The notes under the pieces were generated by a model. It searched no databases and was not told the DNA's origin. It was given only the letters and a program-made list of their open reading frames with translations. From Nocardia sp. (lineage in GTDB: Bacteria; Actinomycetota; Actinomycetes; Mycobacteriales; Mycobacteriaceae), in assembly GCA_013361595.1 (NCBI GenBank), contig JABFXT010000528.1, forward strand, positions 1-5,906: 5,906 nt of DNA. Direction: 5' to 3'. The translations under genes were made by a program, and so were the position numbers. Shown one piece after another: positions 1-5,301 of the stretch; position 1 is the first letter of the stretch; every line of letters starts with the position of its first letter.

Positions 1-44
1 ATCGGGGAACTAATTCGGCGTGCCGCGCGTTGCGCCCAGATCAC

Positions 45-63
45 ACAGGTTAGGTTTACCTTT
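45..63. promoter_or_regulatory. candidate IdeR/DtxR iron box
   Basis: The 19 bases ACAGGTTAGGTTTACCTTT agree with the actinobacterial iron-box consensus TTAGGTTAGGCTAACCTAA at 13 of 19 positions by my hand alignment. The left half (AGGTTAGG) and the core of the right half (ACCT) are intact; the mismatches are at the outer ends and near the centre. IdeR and DtxR bind such boxes as Fe(II)-loaded repressors, or less often as activators. The likely target is a gene to the left, transcribed leftward from beyond the window edge. Thirteen matches is below a strong site, so this is a candidate only. Confidence 0.35.
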
Positions 64-65
64 GT

Positions 66-105
66 AAGGCGCTGAAGGGGTTCCGCGGCGGGTTCGTCGC
101 GCCTT
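66..105. repeat. inverted repeat AAGGCGC / GCGCCTT
   Basis: A perfect 7-bp inverted repeat has arms at 66-72 and 99-105, separated by 26 bases. The long loop and the lack of a T-run on either strand argue against a classical intrinsic terminator. It could be a weak terminator for a gene ending left of the window, a leader structure, or chance. Confidence 0.25.
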
Positions 106-297
106 CTTCCACCTACTCGGACAACCCCTCCGCGACCTCGAATTGTTCCGCAAAACCTTGCTGTGCAGCGGATTTCACATCTTGTCGCAGGCGCGCCCCT
201 CCAGCGTGCGATTTACGGCACGCACATGAGCTCACAATGCCGATGTCACCATTGCGCGCAGCGGCAATGTGCAAAATGTCTCAGTCCACAAGGGCAA

Positions 298-313
298 GTT
301 ACTCAAGAGTAGC
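298..313. promoter_or_regulatory. palindromic operator-like site
   Basis: GTTACTC-AA-GAGTAGC is a 16-bp inverted repeat with one mismatch in its 7-bp arms; a perfect right arm would read GAGTAAC. It stands out in an otherwise unstructured spacer. Its length and symmetry are typical of operators for dimeric repressors such as the TetR family. I cannot name the regulator. It lies 185 bp past the 3' end of the Gre-like gene, so it more likely serves a gene to the left, or one that I cannot recognise. Confidence 0.35.
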
Positions 314-457
314 CCACAGATCCGTTCGGCGGCGAAAGCATTTTCGGCAATATCGGCGCAATTACGCGCAAGCCGGAACCGGACGCCCCGGCGCAGACGA
401 TTCGACGCCTCGCCGGCGACCTGCGGCCGACGACAGAACCGGGCCCACCGGCCGCCT

Positions 458-478
458 GCGGCCCGGAGCCCGGGCCGC
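458..478 (-). terminator. GC-rich hairpin after the Gre-like gene
   Basis: A perfect 9-bp stem, GCGGCCCGG with CCGGGCCGC around the 3-base loop AGC, begins about 20 bases beyond the minus-strand stop codon at 499-501. The position and stability suit a transcript end. There is no U-tract, which is common for terminator-like hairpins in high-GC actinobacteria, so the call rests on location and stem strength alone. Confidence 0.4.
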
Positions 479-498
479 CGCCGGTGGACCACCGCGGA

Positions 499-759
499 TC
501 AGTCGCCCTCGTGGATCGATTCGACCCGTAACCGCACAGCTTCGTAGTTGAAAACGGTATCGACGATATCGCCGGGCACCCGGCCCAGGAGAGCTTGGCT
601 CGCCAGCGCGCTCTGCGGGTACTTGCCGATGGCCGGATCGGCCTCGTGATCGGGCACGATCCGGTACTCCAGCCGTACCTCGACCTGGCCGTAGGCATCG
701 AGCTTGGCCAGCAGCATTTTCGAATACACCATGACGATGAGGAACTTCGGAAGCGTCAT
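499..759 (-). CDS. short GreA/GreB C-terminal-domain-like protein
   Basis: This is an 86-residue protein that looks like the FKBP-like C-terminal domain of GreA/GreB/Rnk-type RNA polymerase factors. The stretch EYRIVPDHEADP (31-42), followed by GKYPQSALASQALLGRVPGD (45-64), parallels the YRIVG-DEAD...SP-ARALLGK-GD pattern of GreA, and a closing beta-rich segment (69-82) ends the domain. The N-terminal coiled coil that carries the acidic residues for RNA cleavage is absent; full GreA is about 160 residues. The ATG at 759 has a strong Shine-Dalgarno, AGGAAGG, 5 bases upstream; a GTG at 801 would add 14 residues unlike the family. It is divergent from cdd across 214 bp. By family knowledge this domain docks near the polymerase secondary channel, so it may bind polymerase without stimulating cleavage; that role is inference. 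The gene looks real; the exact family is less certain. Confidence 0.75.
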   Translation of the reverse strand: MTLPKFLIVMVYSKMLLAKLDAYGQVEVRLEYRIVPDHEADPAIGKYPQSALASQALLGRVPGDIVDTVFNYEAVRLRVESIHEGD

Positions 760-764
760 TCGCA

Positions 765-771
765 CCTTCCT
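765..771 (-). promoter_or_regulatory. ribosome binding site of the Gre-like gene
   Basis: On the minus strand AGGAAGG lies 5 bases before the ATG at 759. It is the best Shine-Dalgarno in the window and decides the start of the Gre-like protein over the upstream GTG at 801. Confidence 0.7.
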
Positions 772-782
772 GGTGATGGGCC

Positions 783-798
783 CCGGCCGAGCGGCCGG
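783..798. repeat. palindrome upstream of the Gre-like gene
   Basis: CCGGCCG-AG-CGGCCGG is a perfect inverted repeat with 7-bp arms. It ends 23 bases before the minus-strand start codon at 759. It could be an operator in the divergent promoter region or a hairpin in the leader of the Gre-like mRNA. In sequence this GC-rich, short palindromes also arise by chance. Confidence 0.3.
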
Positions 799-867
799 CA
801 CTCTACATATCTCCGAGCGGAACGACGCGTTTCACATCCGCCCGGAGCAGAGCGTGTGCGCCACCGC

Positions 868-894
868 GCAGCGGGAACGGTGAGCAGCGGGAAC
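868..894. repeat. 11-bp direct repeat in the cdd upstream region
   Basis: GCAGCGGGAAC occurs at 868-878 and again at 884-894, a period of 16 bases. The bases after each copy are also similar (GGTG and AGTC), which suggests a decayed tandem duplication. It lies about 80 bp upstream of cdd and could be a regulatory direct repeat or a replication-slippage scar. Confidence 0.4.
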
Positions 895-940
895 AGTCGT
901 ACGGCAGGCTGGGCCGGGACCCGGTGGGTCGCCCACGGAC

Positions 941-982
941 GCGGGAGCAGCAATGGACATCGCGGGAGCAGCAATGGACATC
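941..982 (+). repeat. perfect 21-bp tandem duplication over the cdd start
   Basis: Positions 941-961 and 962-982 are identical. Each copy holds GGGAG (943-947 and 964-968), a 5-base spacer, an ATG (953 and 974) and the next two codons, Asp-Ile. Because 21 is a multiple of three, both ATGs are in the cdd frame, and the upstream one adds the seven residues MDIAGAA. Perfect identity of the copies points to a recent slippage event. Confidence 0.95.
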
Positions 983-1369
983 GATTGGAATCTTCTTCGC
1001 ACCACCGCACAAACCGCCATGCGACGCGCCTATGCGCCGTACTCCCGTTACCCGGTGGGTGCGGCGGGCTGGGACGGCGGCACGGTCTCGGCCGGCTGCA
1101 ATGTCGAGAATGTGTCCTATGGGCTGGGGCTCTGCGCGGAATGTGTGCTGGTCGGCAATAACGTATCCGCCGGTGGCGGGCGGCTGATCGCGATCTCGGT
1201 CTGCGACTCACGGGGCGCGATCCTGCTGCCCTGCGGCCGCTGCCGCCAGGTGCTCTACGAATTCGGCGGGCAGGAACTGCTGGTCGACCACCGGGACGGG
1301 CCGGTCCCGCTGGGCCGGCTGCTGGCCGACGCCTTCGGTCCCGACGACCTGGCCGCCGGCCGGACCTGA
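974..1369 (+). CDS. cdd: cytidine deaminase
   Basis: This enzyme hydrolytically deaminates cytidine and deoxycytidine to uridine and deoxyuridine in the cytoplasm (pyrimidine salvage). From the ATG at 974 it has 131 residues, close to the roughly 133 of M. tuberculosis Cdd. The N-terminus MDIDWNLLR matches the mycobacterial pattern. [12 protein letters not shown] (20-31) is followed by substrate-binding [10 protein letters not shown] (41-50), then C54-A-E56 with a zinc-ligand Cys and the catalytic Glu, and PCGRCRQ (86-92) with the other two zinc ligands, C87 and C90. All active-site residues of the small tetrameric class are present. The ATG at 953 is an in-frame alternative created by a 21-bp duplication and would give 138 residues. 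Its own Shine-Dalgarno is identical, so both may be used. It is the first gene of the salvage cluster; no promoter was recognised in the 214-bp divergent spacer. Confidence 0.95.
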   Translation: MDIDWNLLRTTAQTAMRRAYAPYSRYPVGAAGWDGGTVSAGCNVENVSYGLGLCAECVLVGNNVSAGGGRLIAISVCDSRGAILLPCGRCRQVLYEFGGQELLVDHRDGPVPLGRLLADAFGPDDLAAGRT

Positions 1370-1389
1370 CGCGTCCCGCACCCGGCCGC

Positions 1390-1408
1390 GACGGGCACCC
1401 GACCCGTC
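1390..1408 (+). terminator. weak hairpin after cdd
   Basis: GACGGG and CCCGTC pair around a 7-base loop, 20 bases after the cdd stop codon, and are followed by a C-rich rather than T-rich stretch. It may attenuate transcription between cdd and the oxidoreductase gene. It is too weak to be a firm terminator. Confidence 0.25.
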
Positions 1409-1418
1409 CCCCACCCTT

Positions 1419-1444
1419 ATCCCGTGCCCGGATCCCGTGTCCGG
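1419..1444. repeat. 13-bp tandem repeat between cdd and the oxidoreductase gene
   Basis: ATCCCGTGCCCGG (1419-1431) is followed directly by ATCCCGTGTCCGG (1432-1444), with one mismatch. This is a short slippage-type duplication inside the 188-bp spacer. No function is apparent. Confidence 0.7.
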
Positions 1445-1557
1445 CCGGGCGCGAGGGACCGCCGCCGCGCCGACGGACCACCGGAGGCCGGACCGGCGCC
1501 GCACGTCGATCGGCGGAGTGCCGGAATCCCGGCGCGCTCGCACGGGTTGGTCCGGGT

Positions 1558-2559
1558 ATGACAGTTCCCCTCTCCGTTCTCGACCTGGCCGCCGTCGCCG
1601 CCGACGGATCGCACCGGCAGGCACTCGCCGACACCCTCACCGTCGCCCGGGAGGCCGAGCGATTGGGGTTCCACCGGTTCTGGGTGGCCGAGCACCACGG
1701 CATGCCGGGTATCGCCAGTTCGGCTCCGCCGGTGCTGATCGCCGCGGTGGCGGCAGCGACCGAACGGATCCGGGTGGGGTCCGGCGGAGTGATGCTGCCC
1801 AACCATTCCGCGCTGGTCGTCGCCGAACAGTTCGGCACCCTGGTGGCGCTCTACGGCGACCGGATAGATCTGGGGCTGGGTCGCGCGGCGGGCACCGATC
1901 CGCTCATCTCGGCGACCATCCGGCGCGGGGCGGCGGCCGAGGCGGTGGAAGACTTCCCGAAACAGGTGGTGGAACTACTCGCCTACTTCGGGACGATCCC
2001 ACCGTTGCGCGGCGGGCAGGGCGACCGTATCCAGGCCGTTCCCGGTCACGGCGATTCCCCCGAGATGTGGCTGCTCGGCTCCAGCGATTTCAGTGCGCGG
2101 CTGGCCGCCATGATGGGTCTGCCGTTCGCCTTCGCGCATCATTTCGCCGGTGGGCGCAACACTCCGCTGGTCTTCGACCTGTACCGCAGCGAGTTCCGGC
2201 CCTCGGAGGTGCTGCGCGAACCGCATTCGATGCTGGCCGTGGCGACCGTGGTCGCCGATTCCGCCGCGGAGGCCCGGCGGCGGACGCTCCCCCAGAGCCT
2301 GGTCCAGTTGCGGATGCGCACCGGACAGCTCCCGCAGCGGATCCCGACCCTGGCCGAAGCCGAGGAGTACGCGTGGTCGGACGCGGAGAACGCGTTCGTC
2401 GACGACCGCAACGCCGACCAGGCGATCGGTACCCGCGAGCAGGTACTCGACCGGCTCGACACGCTGGCGAAGGACACCGGCGCGGACGAGATCATCGTCA
2501 CCCCGACCGGACCCACGGTGGCGCACCGGCTCGAAACGCTGCGAGCGCTCCGGCAATAG
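1558..2559 (+). CDS. LLM-class flavin-dependent oxidoreductase
   Basis: This 333-residue protein belongs to the bacterial-luciferase-like (TIM-barrel) superfamily and resembles the 'luciferase family oxidoreductase, group 1' set (MsnO8/YhbW-like). Visible family segments are the N-terminal strand PLSVLDLA (4-11), [20 protein letters not shown] (38-57), [22 protein letters not shown] (70-91), [14 protein letters not shown] (102-115), [14 protein letters not shown] (171-184) and [10 protein letters not shown] (187-196). Such enzymes use reduced FMN, or in some actinobacteria F420, to oxidise or reduce small molecules; the substrate here is unknown. Length is typical and no frameshift is seen. 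The ATG at 1558 has no good Shine-Dalgarno but fits the family N-terminus. A stem (GTGCCGG/CCGGCGC, 1518-1535, one G-T pair) lies 22 bases upstream. It sits between cdd and deoA on the same strand. A link to nucleoside metabolism is only suggested by position. Confidence 0.93.
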   Translation: MTVPLSVLDLAAVAADGSHRQALADTLTVAREAERLGFHRFWVAEHHGMPGIASSAPPVLIAAVAAATERIRVGSGGVMLPNHSALVVAEQFGTLVALYGDRIDLGLGRAAGTDPLISATIRRGAAAEAVEDFPKQVVELLAYFGTIPPLRGGQGDRIQAVPGHGDSPEMWLLGSSDFSARLAAMMGLPFAFAHHFAGGRNTPLVFDLYRSEFRPSEVLREPHSMLAVATVVADSAAEARRRTLPQSLVQLRMRTGQLPQRIPTLAEAEEYAWSDAENAFVDDRNADQAIGTREQVLDRLDTLAKDTGADEIIVTPTGPTVAHRLETLRALRQ

Positions 2560-2610
2560 CGCGCCCGCCGGACCCGCGCACCGGCACGACGTCGCTGCCA
2601 CACTGGGGAC

Positions 2611-4017
2611 GTGACGGCACACGACGCGGTATCGATCATCGGAGCCAAACGCGACGGCGGTGAACTGTCCGATACGCAGATCGATTGGGCGATCGCCGCC
2701 TTCACCCGCGGTGAGATGGCCGACGAGCAGATGGCGGCGCTGGCCATGGCGATCGTGCTGCGCGGGATGAACCGCCGCGAGACCGCGCGCTGGACCGAGG
2801 CGATGCTCCGGTCGGGCCGGCGGCTGGATTTCACCGACCTGCCCCGGCCCACCGTGGACAAACACTCCACCGGCGGTGTGGGCGACAAGATCACCCTGCC
2901 GCTGGCGCCACTGGTCGCGGCGTGTGGCGCGGCGGTACCGCAGTTGTCCGGGCGGGGCCTGGGATACACCGGCGGCACCTTGGACAAGCTGGAAGCCATC
3001 CCCGGCTGGCGGGCCGATATCGGCCCCGACCGGATGCGCGAGATCCTCACCGACCCGGCCGCGGGATGCGTGGTCTGCGCGGCCGGGGCCGACCTGGCGC
3101 CCGCCGACAAACGGCTCTACGCGCTGCGCGACACCACCGGCACCGTCGAATCGATCCCGCTGATCGCCAGTTCGATCATGAGCAAGAAGATCGCCGAGGG
3201 CACCGCCGCCCTGGTACTCGATGTGAAGGTCGGCTCCGGCGCGTTCATGCGCACCCACGACGAGGCGTACGCCCTGGCCACCGCCATGGTCGAACTCGGC
3301 GCCGATGCCGGTGTCGAGACCGTGGCCCTGCTCACCGCCATGGACGCCCCGCTGGGTCGCACCGCGGGCAACGCGCTCGAAGTCGCCGAAGCCGTGGAGG
3401 TGCTGGCGGGTGGCGGACCGGCCGACGTCGTGGAACTGACGCTGGCCCTGGCCCGCGAGATGGTCGCGCTGGCGGGCCTGGACACCGACCCGGCCGCGGC
3501 GCTGGCCGACGGCCGCGCCATGGACCACTGGCGGTCGATGATCCGGGCCCAGGGCGGCGACCCCACCGCACCGTTGCCCACCGCCACCCATACCGAGACG
3601 TTGTCCGTTCCGTCCTCGGGCATCCTGACCGGACTCGACGCGCGCGCGATCGGGATCGCCGCCTGGCGGCTCGGCGCCGGCCGCGCCCGGCAGGGCGATC
3701 CCGTCCAGGCCGGTGCCGGGATCCGGCTGCACGCCGGTCCGGGCGACCGGGTCACTGCCGGCCGTCCACTGCTCACCCTGCACACCGATACTCCCGAAGC
3801 GTTTCCCCGGGCGTTCGAGGCCCTGGTCGCGGCGGTCACCGTGAACGCCGCGGCCGATCCGGCGCCCGCCCGCGGACCGCTGATCCTCGACCGGGTCGGA
3901 CCCGATCGCCGGCCCGGCCACTCCGGCCACCGCTGGACACCGCACGGACATTCCGGGCATCCGGCGGGACCGCTCGGTTCCGGTCACCACGCACACCCAC
4001 CCGTTTCCGGCCACTGA
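2611..4017 (+). CDS. deoA: thymidine phosphorylase with His-rich tail
   Basis: DeoA splits thymidine or deoxyuridine with phosphate into the base and 2-deoxyribose-1-phosphate. The protein has 468 residues. It has the helical domain typical of this family at the N-terminus, phosphate-binding [10 protein letters not shown] (84-93), the family signature [16 protein letters not shown] (113-128), [13 protein letters not shown] (162-174) and IASSIMSKK (185-193). H85, R173, S188 and K192 correspond to the pyrimidine-binding H85, R171, S186 and K190 of E. coli. The PYNP C-terminal domain ends near ILDRVG (425-430). Residues 431-468 are an added tail with nine histidines, not seen in the roughly 427-residue mycobacterial protein as I recall it. 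The start is a GTG with little Shine-Dalgarno beyond GGGG, chosen by family alignment. It follows the oxidoreductase gene by 51 bp, so co-transcription is plausible. Pyrimidine-nucleoside phosphorylase activity on uridine cannot be excluded. Confidence 0.95.
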   Translation: MTAHDAVSIIGAKRDGGELSDTQIDWAIAAFTRGEMADEQMAALAMAIVLRGMNRRETARWTEAMLRSGRRLDFTDLPRPTVDKHSTGGVGDKITLPLAPLVAACGAAVPQLSGRGLGYTGGTLDKLEAIPGWRADIGPDRMREILTDPAAGCVVCAAGADLAPADKRLYALRDTTGTVESIPLIASSIMSKKIAEGTAALVLDVKVGSGAFMRTHDEAYALATAMVELGADAGVETVALLTAMDAPLGRTAGNALEVAEAVEVLAGGGPADVVELTLALAREMVALAGLDTDPAAALADGRAMDHWRSMIRAQGGDPTAPLPTATHTETLSVPSSGILTGLDARAIGIAAWRLGAGRARQGDPVQAGAGIRLHAGPGDRVTAGRPLLTLHTDTPEAFPRAFEALVAAVTVNAAADPAPARGPLILDRVGPDRRPGHSGHRWTPHGHSGHPAGPLGSGHHAHPPVSGH

Positions 4018-4077
4018 CCACCGAGGGAATTCCGGGTGAGCGGCAGCCGAAGAGGCGAAACGTTTCCGGCCGTCCGG

Positions 4078-4106
4078 CTGACCTGCGCGACATTCGGCGA
4101 TACCGT
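4078..4106 (+). promoter_or_regulatory. candidate leaderless promoter of add
   Basis: CTGACC (4078-4083; four of six match the -35 consensus TTGACA) is separated by 17 bases from TACCGT (4101-4106; the TANNNT -10 form). Six bases then lead to the add ATG at 4113, which is where transcription would be expected to start. No Shine-Dalgarno precedes that ATG. This geometry is typical of leaderless mRNAs in mycobacteria and relatives, and suggests add can be transcribed separately from deoA. Confidence 0.5.
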
Positions 4107-4112
4107 CGGTAC

Positions 4113-5210
4113 ATGACCGGACCTTTGCCGCTGGATCTCGCAACGCTGCGCCGGGCGCCGAAAGCTCTGCTGCACGATCACCTCGACGGCGGCCTGCGGC
4201 CCGCCACCGTGCTCGAACTGGCCGCGGAATGTGGATACGACCGGCTCCCCGCGGCGGACGCGCAATCGCTGGCCCGCTGGTTCCGGGAGGCGGCCGACAG
4301 CGGTTCGCTGGAACGCTATCTGGAGACCTTCACCCATACGGTCGCGGTGATGCAGACCCCCGAGGGCCTGCACCGGGTGGCCCGCGAATGCGCGGCGGAC
4401 CTGGCCGCGGACGGCGTCGTCTACGCCGAGGTACGGTTCGCGCCCGAACAACATCTCGAAGCCGGCCTGACTCTCGACGAGGTCGTCGAACACGTCCTGG
4501 CCGGATTCGCGGCGGGCGAGGCGGCCGCCGCCGCGGCCGGACAGCCGATCGTCGTGCGCTGCCTGCTCACCGCCATGCGGCACGCGGCGCGCTCCCGCGA
4601 GATCGCGGAGCTGGCCGTCCGCTTCCGCGACCGGGGAGTATGCGGATTCGATATCGCGGGCGCGGAGGCCGGGTACCCGCCCACCCGGCATCTGGACGCC
4701 TTCGAGTACATGCGGGTCAACAACGCGCATTTCACGATCCACGCGGGCGAGGCGTTCGGGCTGCCGTCGATCCACGAGGCATTGGCGTTCTGTGGCTGCG
4801 ACCGGCTCGGTCACGGGGTTCGCATCGTCGACGACATCGAGGTGCCCGGCGGGCTCGCGGACGCCCGGCTCGGGCGGCTGGCCGCCTATGTGCGCGATAC
4901 CCGCGTTCCGCTGGAGTTGTGCCCCTCGTCCAATGTCCAGACCGGCGCGGTGCCCTCACTGGACAAGCATCCGTTCGATCTGCTGGCGCGGCTGCGGTTC
5001 CGGGTGACGGTGAACACCGACAACAGGCTGATGAGCGATACCAGCATGAGCCGGGAGATGCTGAAATTGCACGAGACCTTCGGCTACGGCTGGAGTGATC
5101 TGGAGCGATTCACCATCAACGCGATGAAATCGGCGTTCATCCCGTTCCCGGAGCGCCTGCGCATCATCGACGACATCATCAAACCGGGATACGCGGTACT
5201 CCTGGGCTGA
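4113..5210 (+). CDS. add: adenosine deaminase
   Basis: Add deaminates adenosine and deoxyadenosine to inosine and deoxyinosine (purine salvage) in the cytoplasm. The 365-residue protein is a complete zinc-dependent TIM-barrel deaminase, the same length as M. tuberculosis Add as I recall it. Zinc ligands are H21 and H23 (LLHDHLDGG, 19-27), H210 (HAGEA, 210-214) and D303 (NTDN, 301-304). The catalytic pair is E213 and H234 (RLGHGVRI). [13 protein letters not shown] (268-280) is the usual strand before the last ligand. N304 stands where mammalian ADA has a second Asp (NTDD); from memory M. tuberculosis Add also has NTDN, so this is a subgroup trait. The start at 4113 agrees with mycobacterial N-termini. 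The frame stays open far upstream over deoA, but that part is a shadow. The 95-bp gap after deoA holds a likely leaderless promoter. Confidence 0.96.
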   Translation: MTGPLPLDLATLRRAPKALLHDHLDGGLRPATVLELAAECGYDRLPAADAQSLARWFREAADSGSLERYLETFTHTVAVMQTPEGLHRVARECAADLAADGVVYAEVRFAPEQHLEAGLTLDEVVEHVLAGFAAGEAAAAAAGQPIVVRCLLTAMRHAARSREIAELAVRFRDRGVCGFDIAGAEAGYPPTRHLDAFEYMRVNNAHFTIHAGEAFGLPSIHEALAFCGCDRLGHGVRIVDDIEVPGGLADARLGRLAAYVRDTRVPLELCPSSNVQTGAVPSLDKHPFDLLARLRFRVTVNTDNRLMSDTSMSREMLKLHETFGYGWSDLERFTINAMKSAFIPFPERLRIIDDIIKPGYAVLLG

Positions 5211-5263
5211 CCCGGCGCCACCCGGAAACCGGACGGTACCGAAATCGTGGGTGGGAACTGTGG

Positions 5264-5293
5264 GCGACCGCGCCCGGCGGCGCCATCTAGGCT
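5264..5293 (+). promoter_or_regulatory. candidate promoter of the carboxypeptidase gene
   Basis: TAGGCT (5288-5293) fits the TANNNT -10 form and lies 8 bases before the ATG at 5302. GCGACC (5264-5269) is a weak -35 with an 18-base spacer (three of six match TTGACA). No Shine-Dalgarno precedes the ATG, so a leaderless or nearly leaderless mRNA is likely. The -35 match is poor. Confidence 0.35.
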
Positions 5294-5301
5294 CGGCGTC
5301 G

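Larger units (their letters stand above)
1..498. other. gene-free region left of the Gre-like gene
   Basis: I see no credible protein gene here. The open frames on both strands are short, rich in Arg, Pro and Ala, and lack family motifs. Positions 1-400 are visibly richer in A and T than the genes to the right, as expected of a regulatory spacer. It contains an iron-box-like sequence (45-63), an inverted repeat (66-72 with 99-105), a short inverted repeat GCGTGC/GCACGC (204-209 with 218-223), a near-perfect palindrome (298-313), a small CGAAA-GCAT-TTTCG hairpin (333-346) and a GC-rich hairpin (458-478). In M. tuberculosis the gene divergent from cdd is sdhC, so a minus-strand gene starting just left of position 1 would be reasonable, but it cannot be seen in this window. 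Confidence 0.6.

Noticed and set aside
31..46. CRP/GlxR-like half-site (TGTGA on the minus strand)
   Set aside because: Only the left half of TGTGA-N6-TCACA is present; the other half (CGCAA) matches at one of five positions.
237..551. Small plus-strand and minus-strand frames in the left spacer
   Set aside because: No ribosome binding site, family motif or amphipathic pattern was seen; the translations are basic and repetitive. They also overlap the hairpin and the end of the Gre-like gene.
595..1161. 188-codon plus-strand frame across the Gre-like gene and cdd
   Set aside because: It is antisense to the Gre-like gene and out of frame with cdd. The GSSNGHR repeat in its translation is only the 21-bp DNA duplication read in the wrong frame.
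756..1838. 360-codon minus-strand frame
   Set aside because: It is antisense to cdd and the start of the oxidoreductase gene, has a low-complexity Arg/Pro/Ser-rich translation and no motif.
2599..2613. Leaderless promoter for deoA (CACACT six bases before the GTG)
   Set aside because: The -10 lacks the initial T of TANNNT and no -35 is found at 16-19 bases, so transcription from the upstream gene is at least as likely.
1437..2663. 408-codon plus-strand frame
   Set aside because: It is an out-of-frame shadow of the oxidoreductase gene and the start of deoA, dominated by Arg, Gly and Ala.
2922..4112. Upstream part of the long plus-strand frame that runs into add
   Set aside because: It overlaps deoA out of frame and translates to Arg/Gly-rich sequence. 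Homology to adenosine deaminase begins only near the ATG at 4113.
1975..4143. 722-codon open frame on the minus strand
   Set aside because: It lies antisense to deoA and part of the oxidoreductase gene, both backed by clear family motifs. Its translation is Gly/Arg/Val-rich without domains, as expected from codon bias in high-GC DNA.
4413..4424. N304 in place of Asp in the adenosine deaminase NTD motif as a sign of inactivity
   Set aside because: The same NTDN is, from memory, present in M. tuberculosis Add, and all zinc ligands and catalytic residues are intact. The positions given are only a marker inside the gene; the motif itself is at about 5013-5024.
5222..5232. CCGG-AAA-CCGG hairpin after add as a terminator
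   Set aside because: A 4-bp stem without a T-run is too weak to call.
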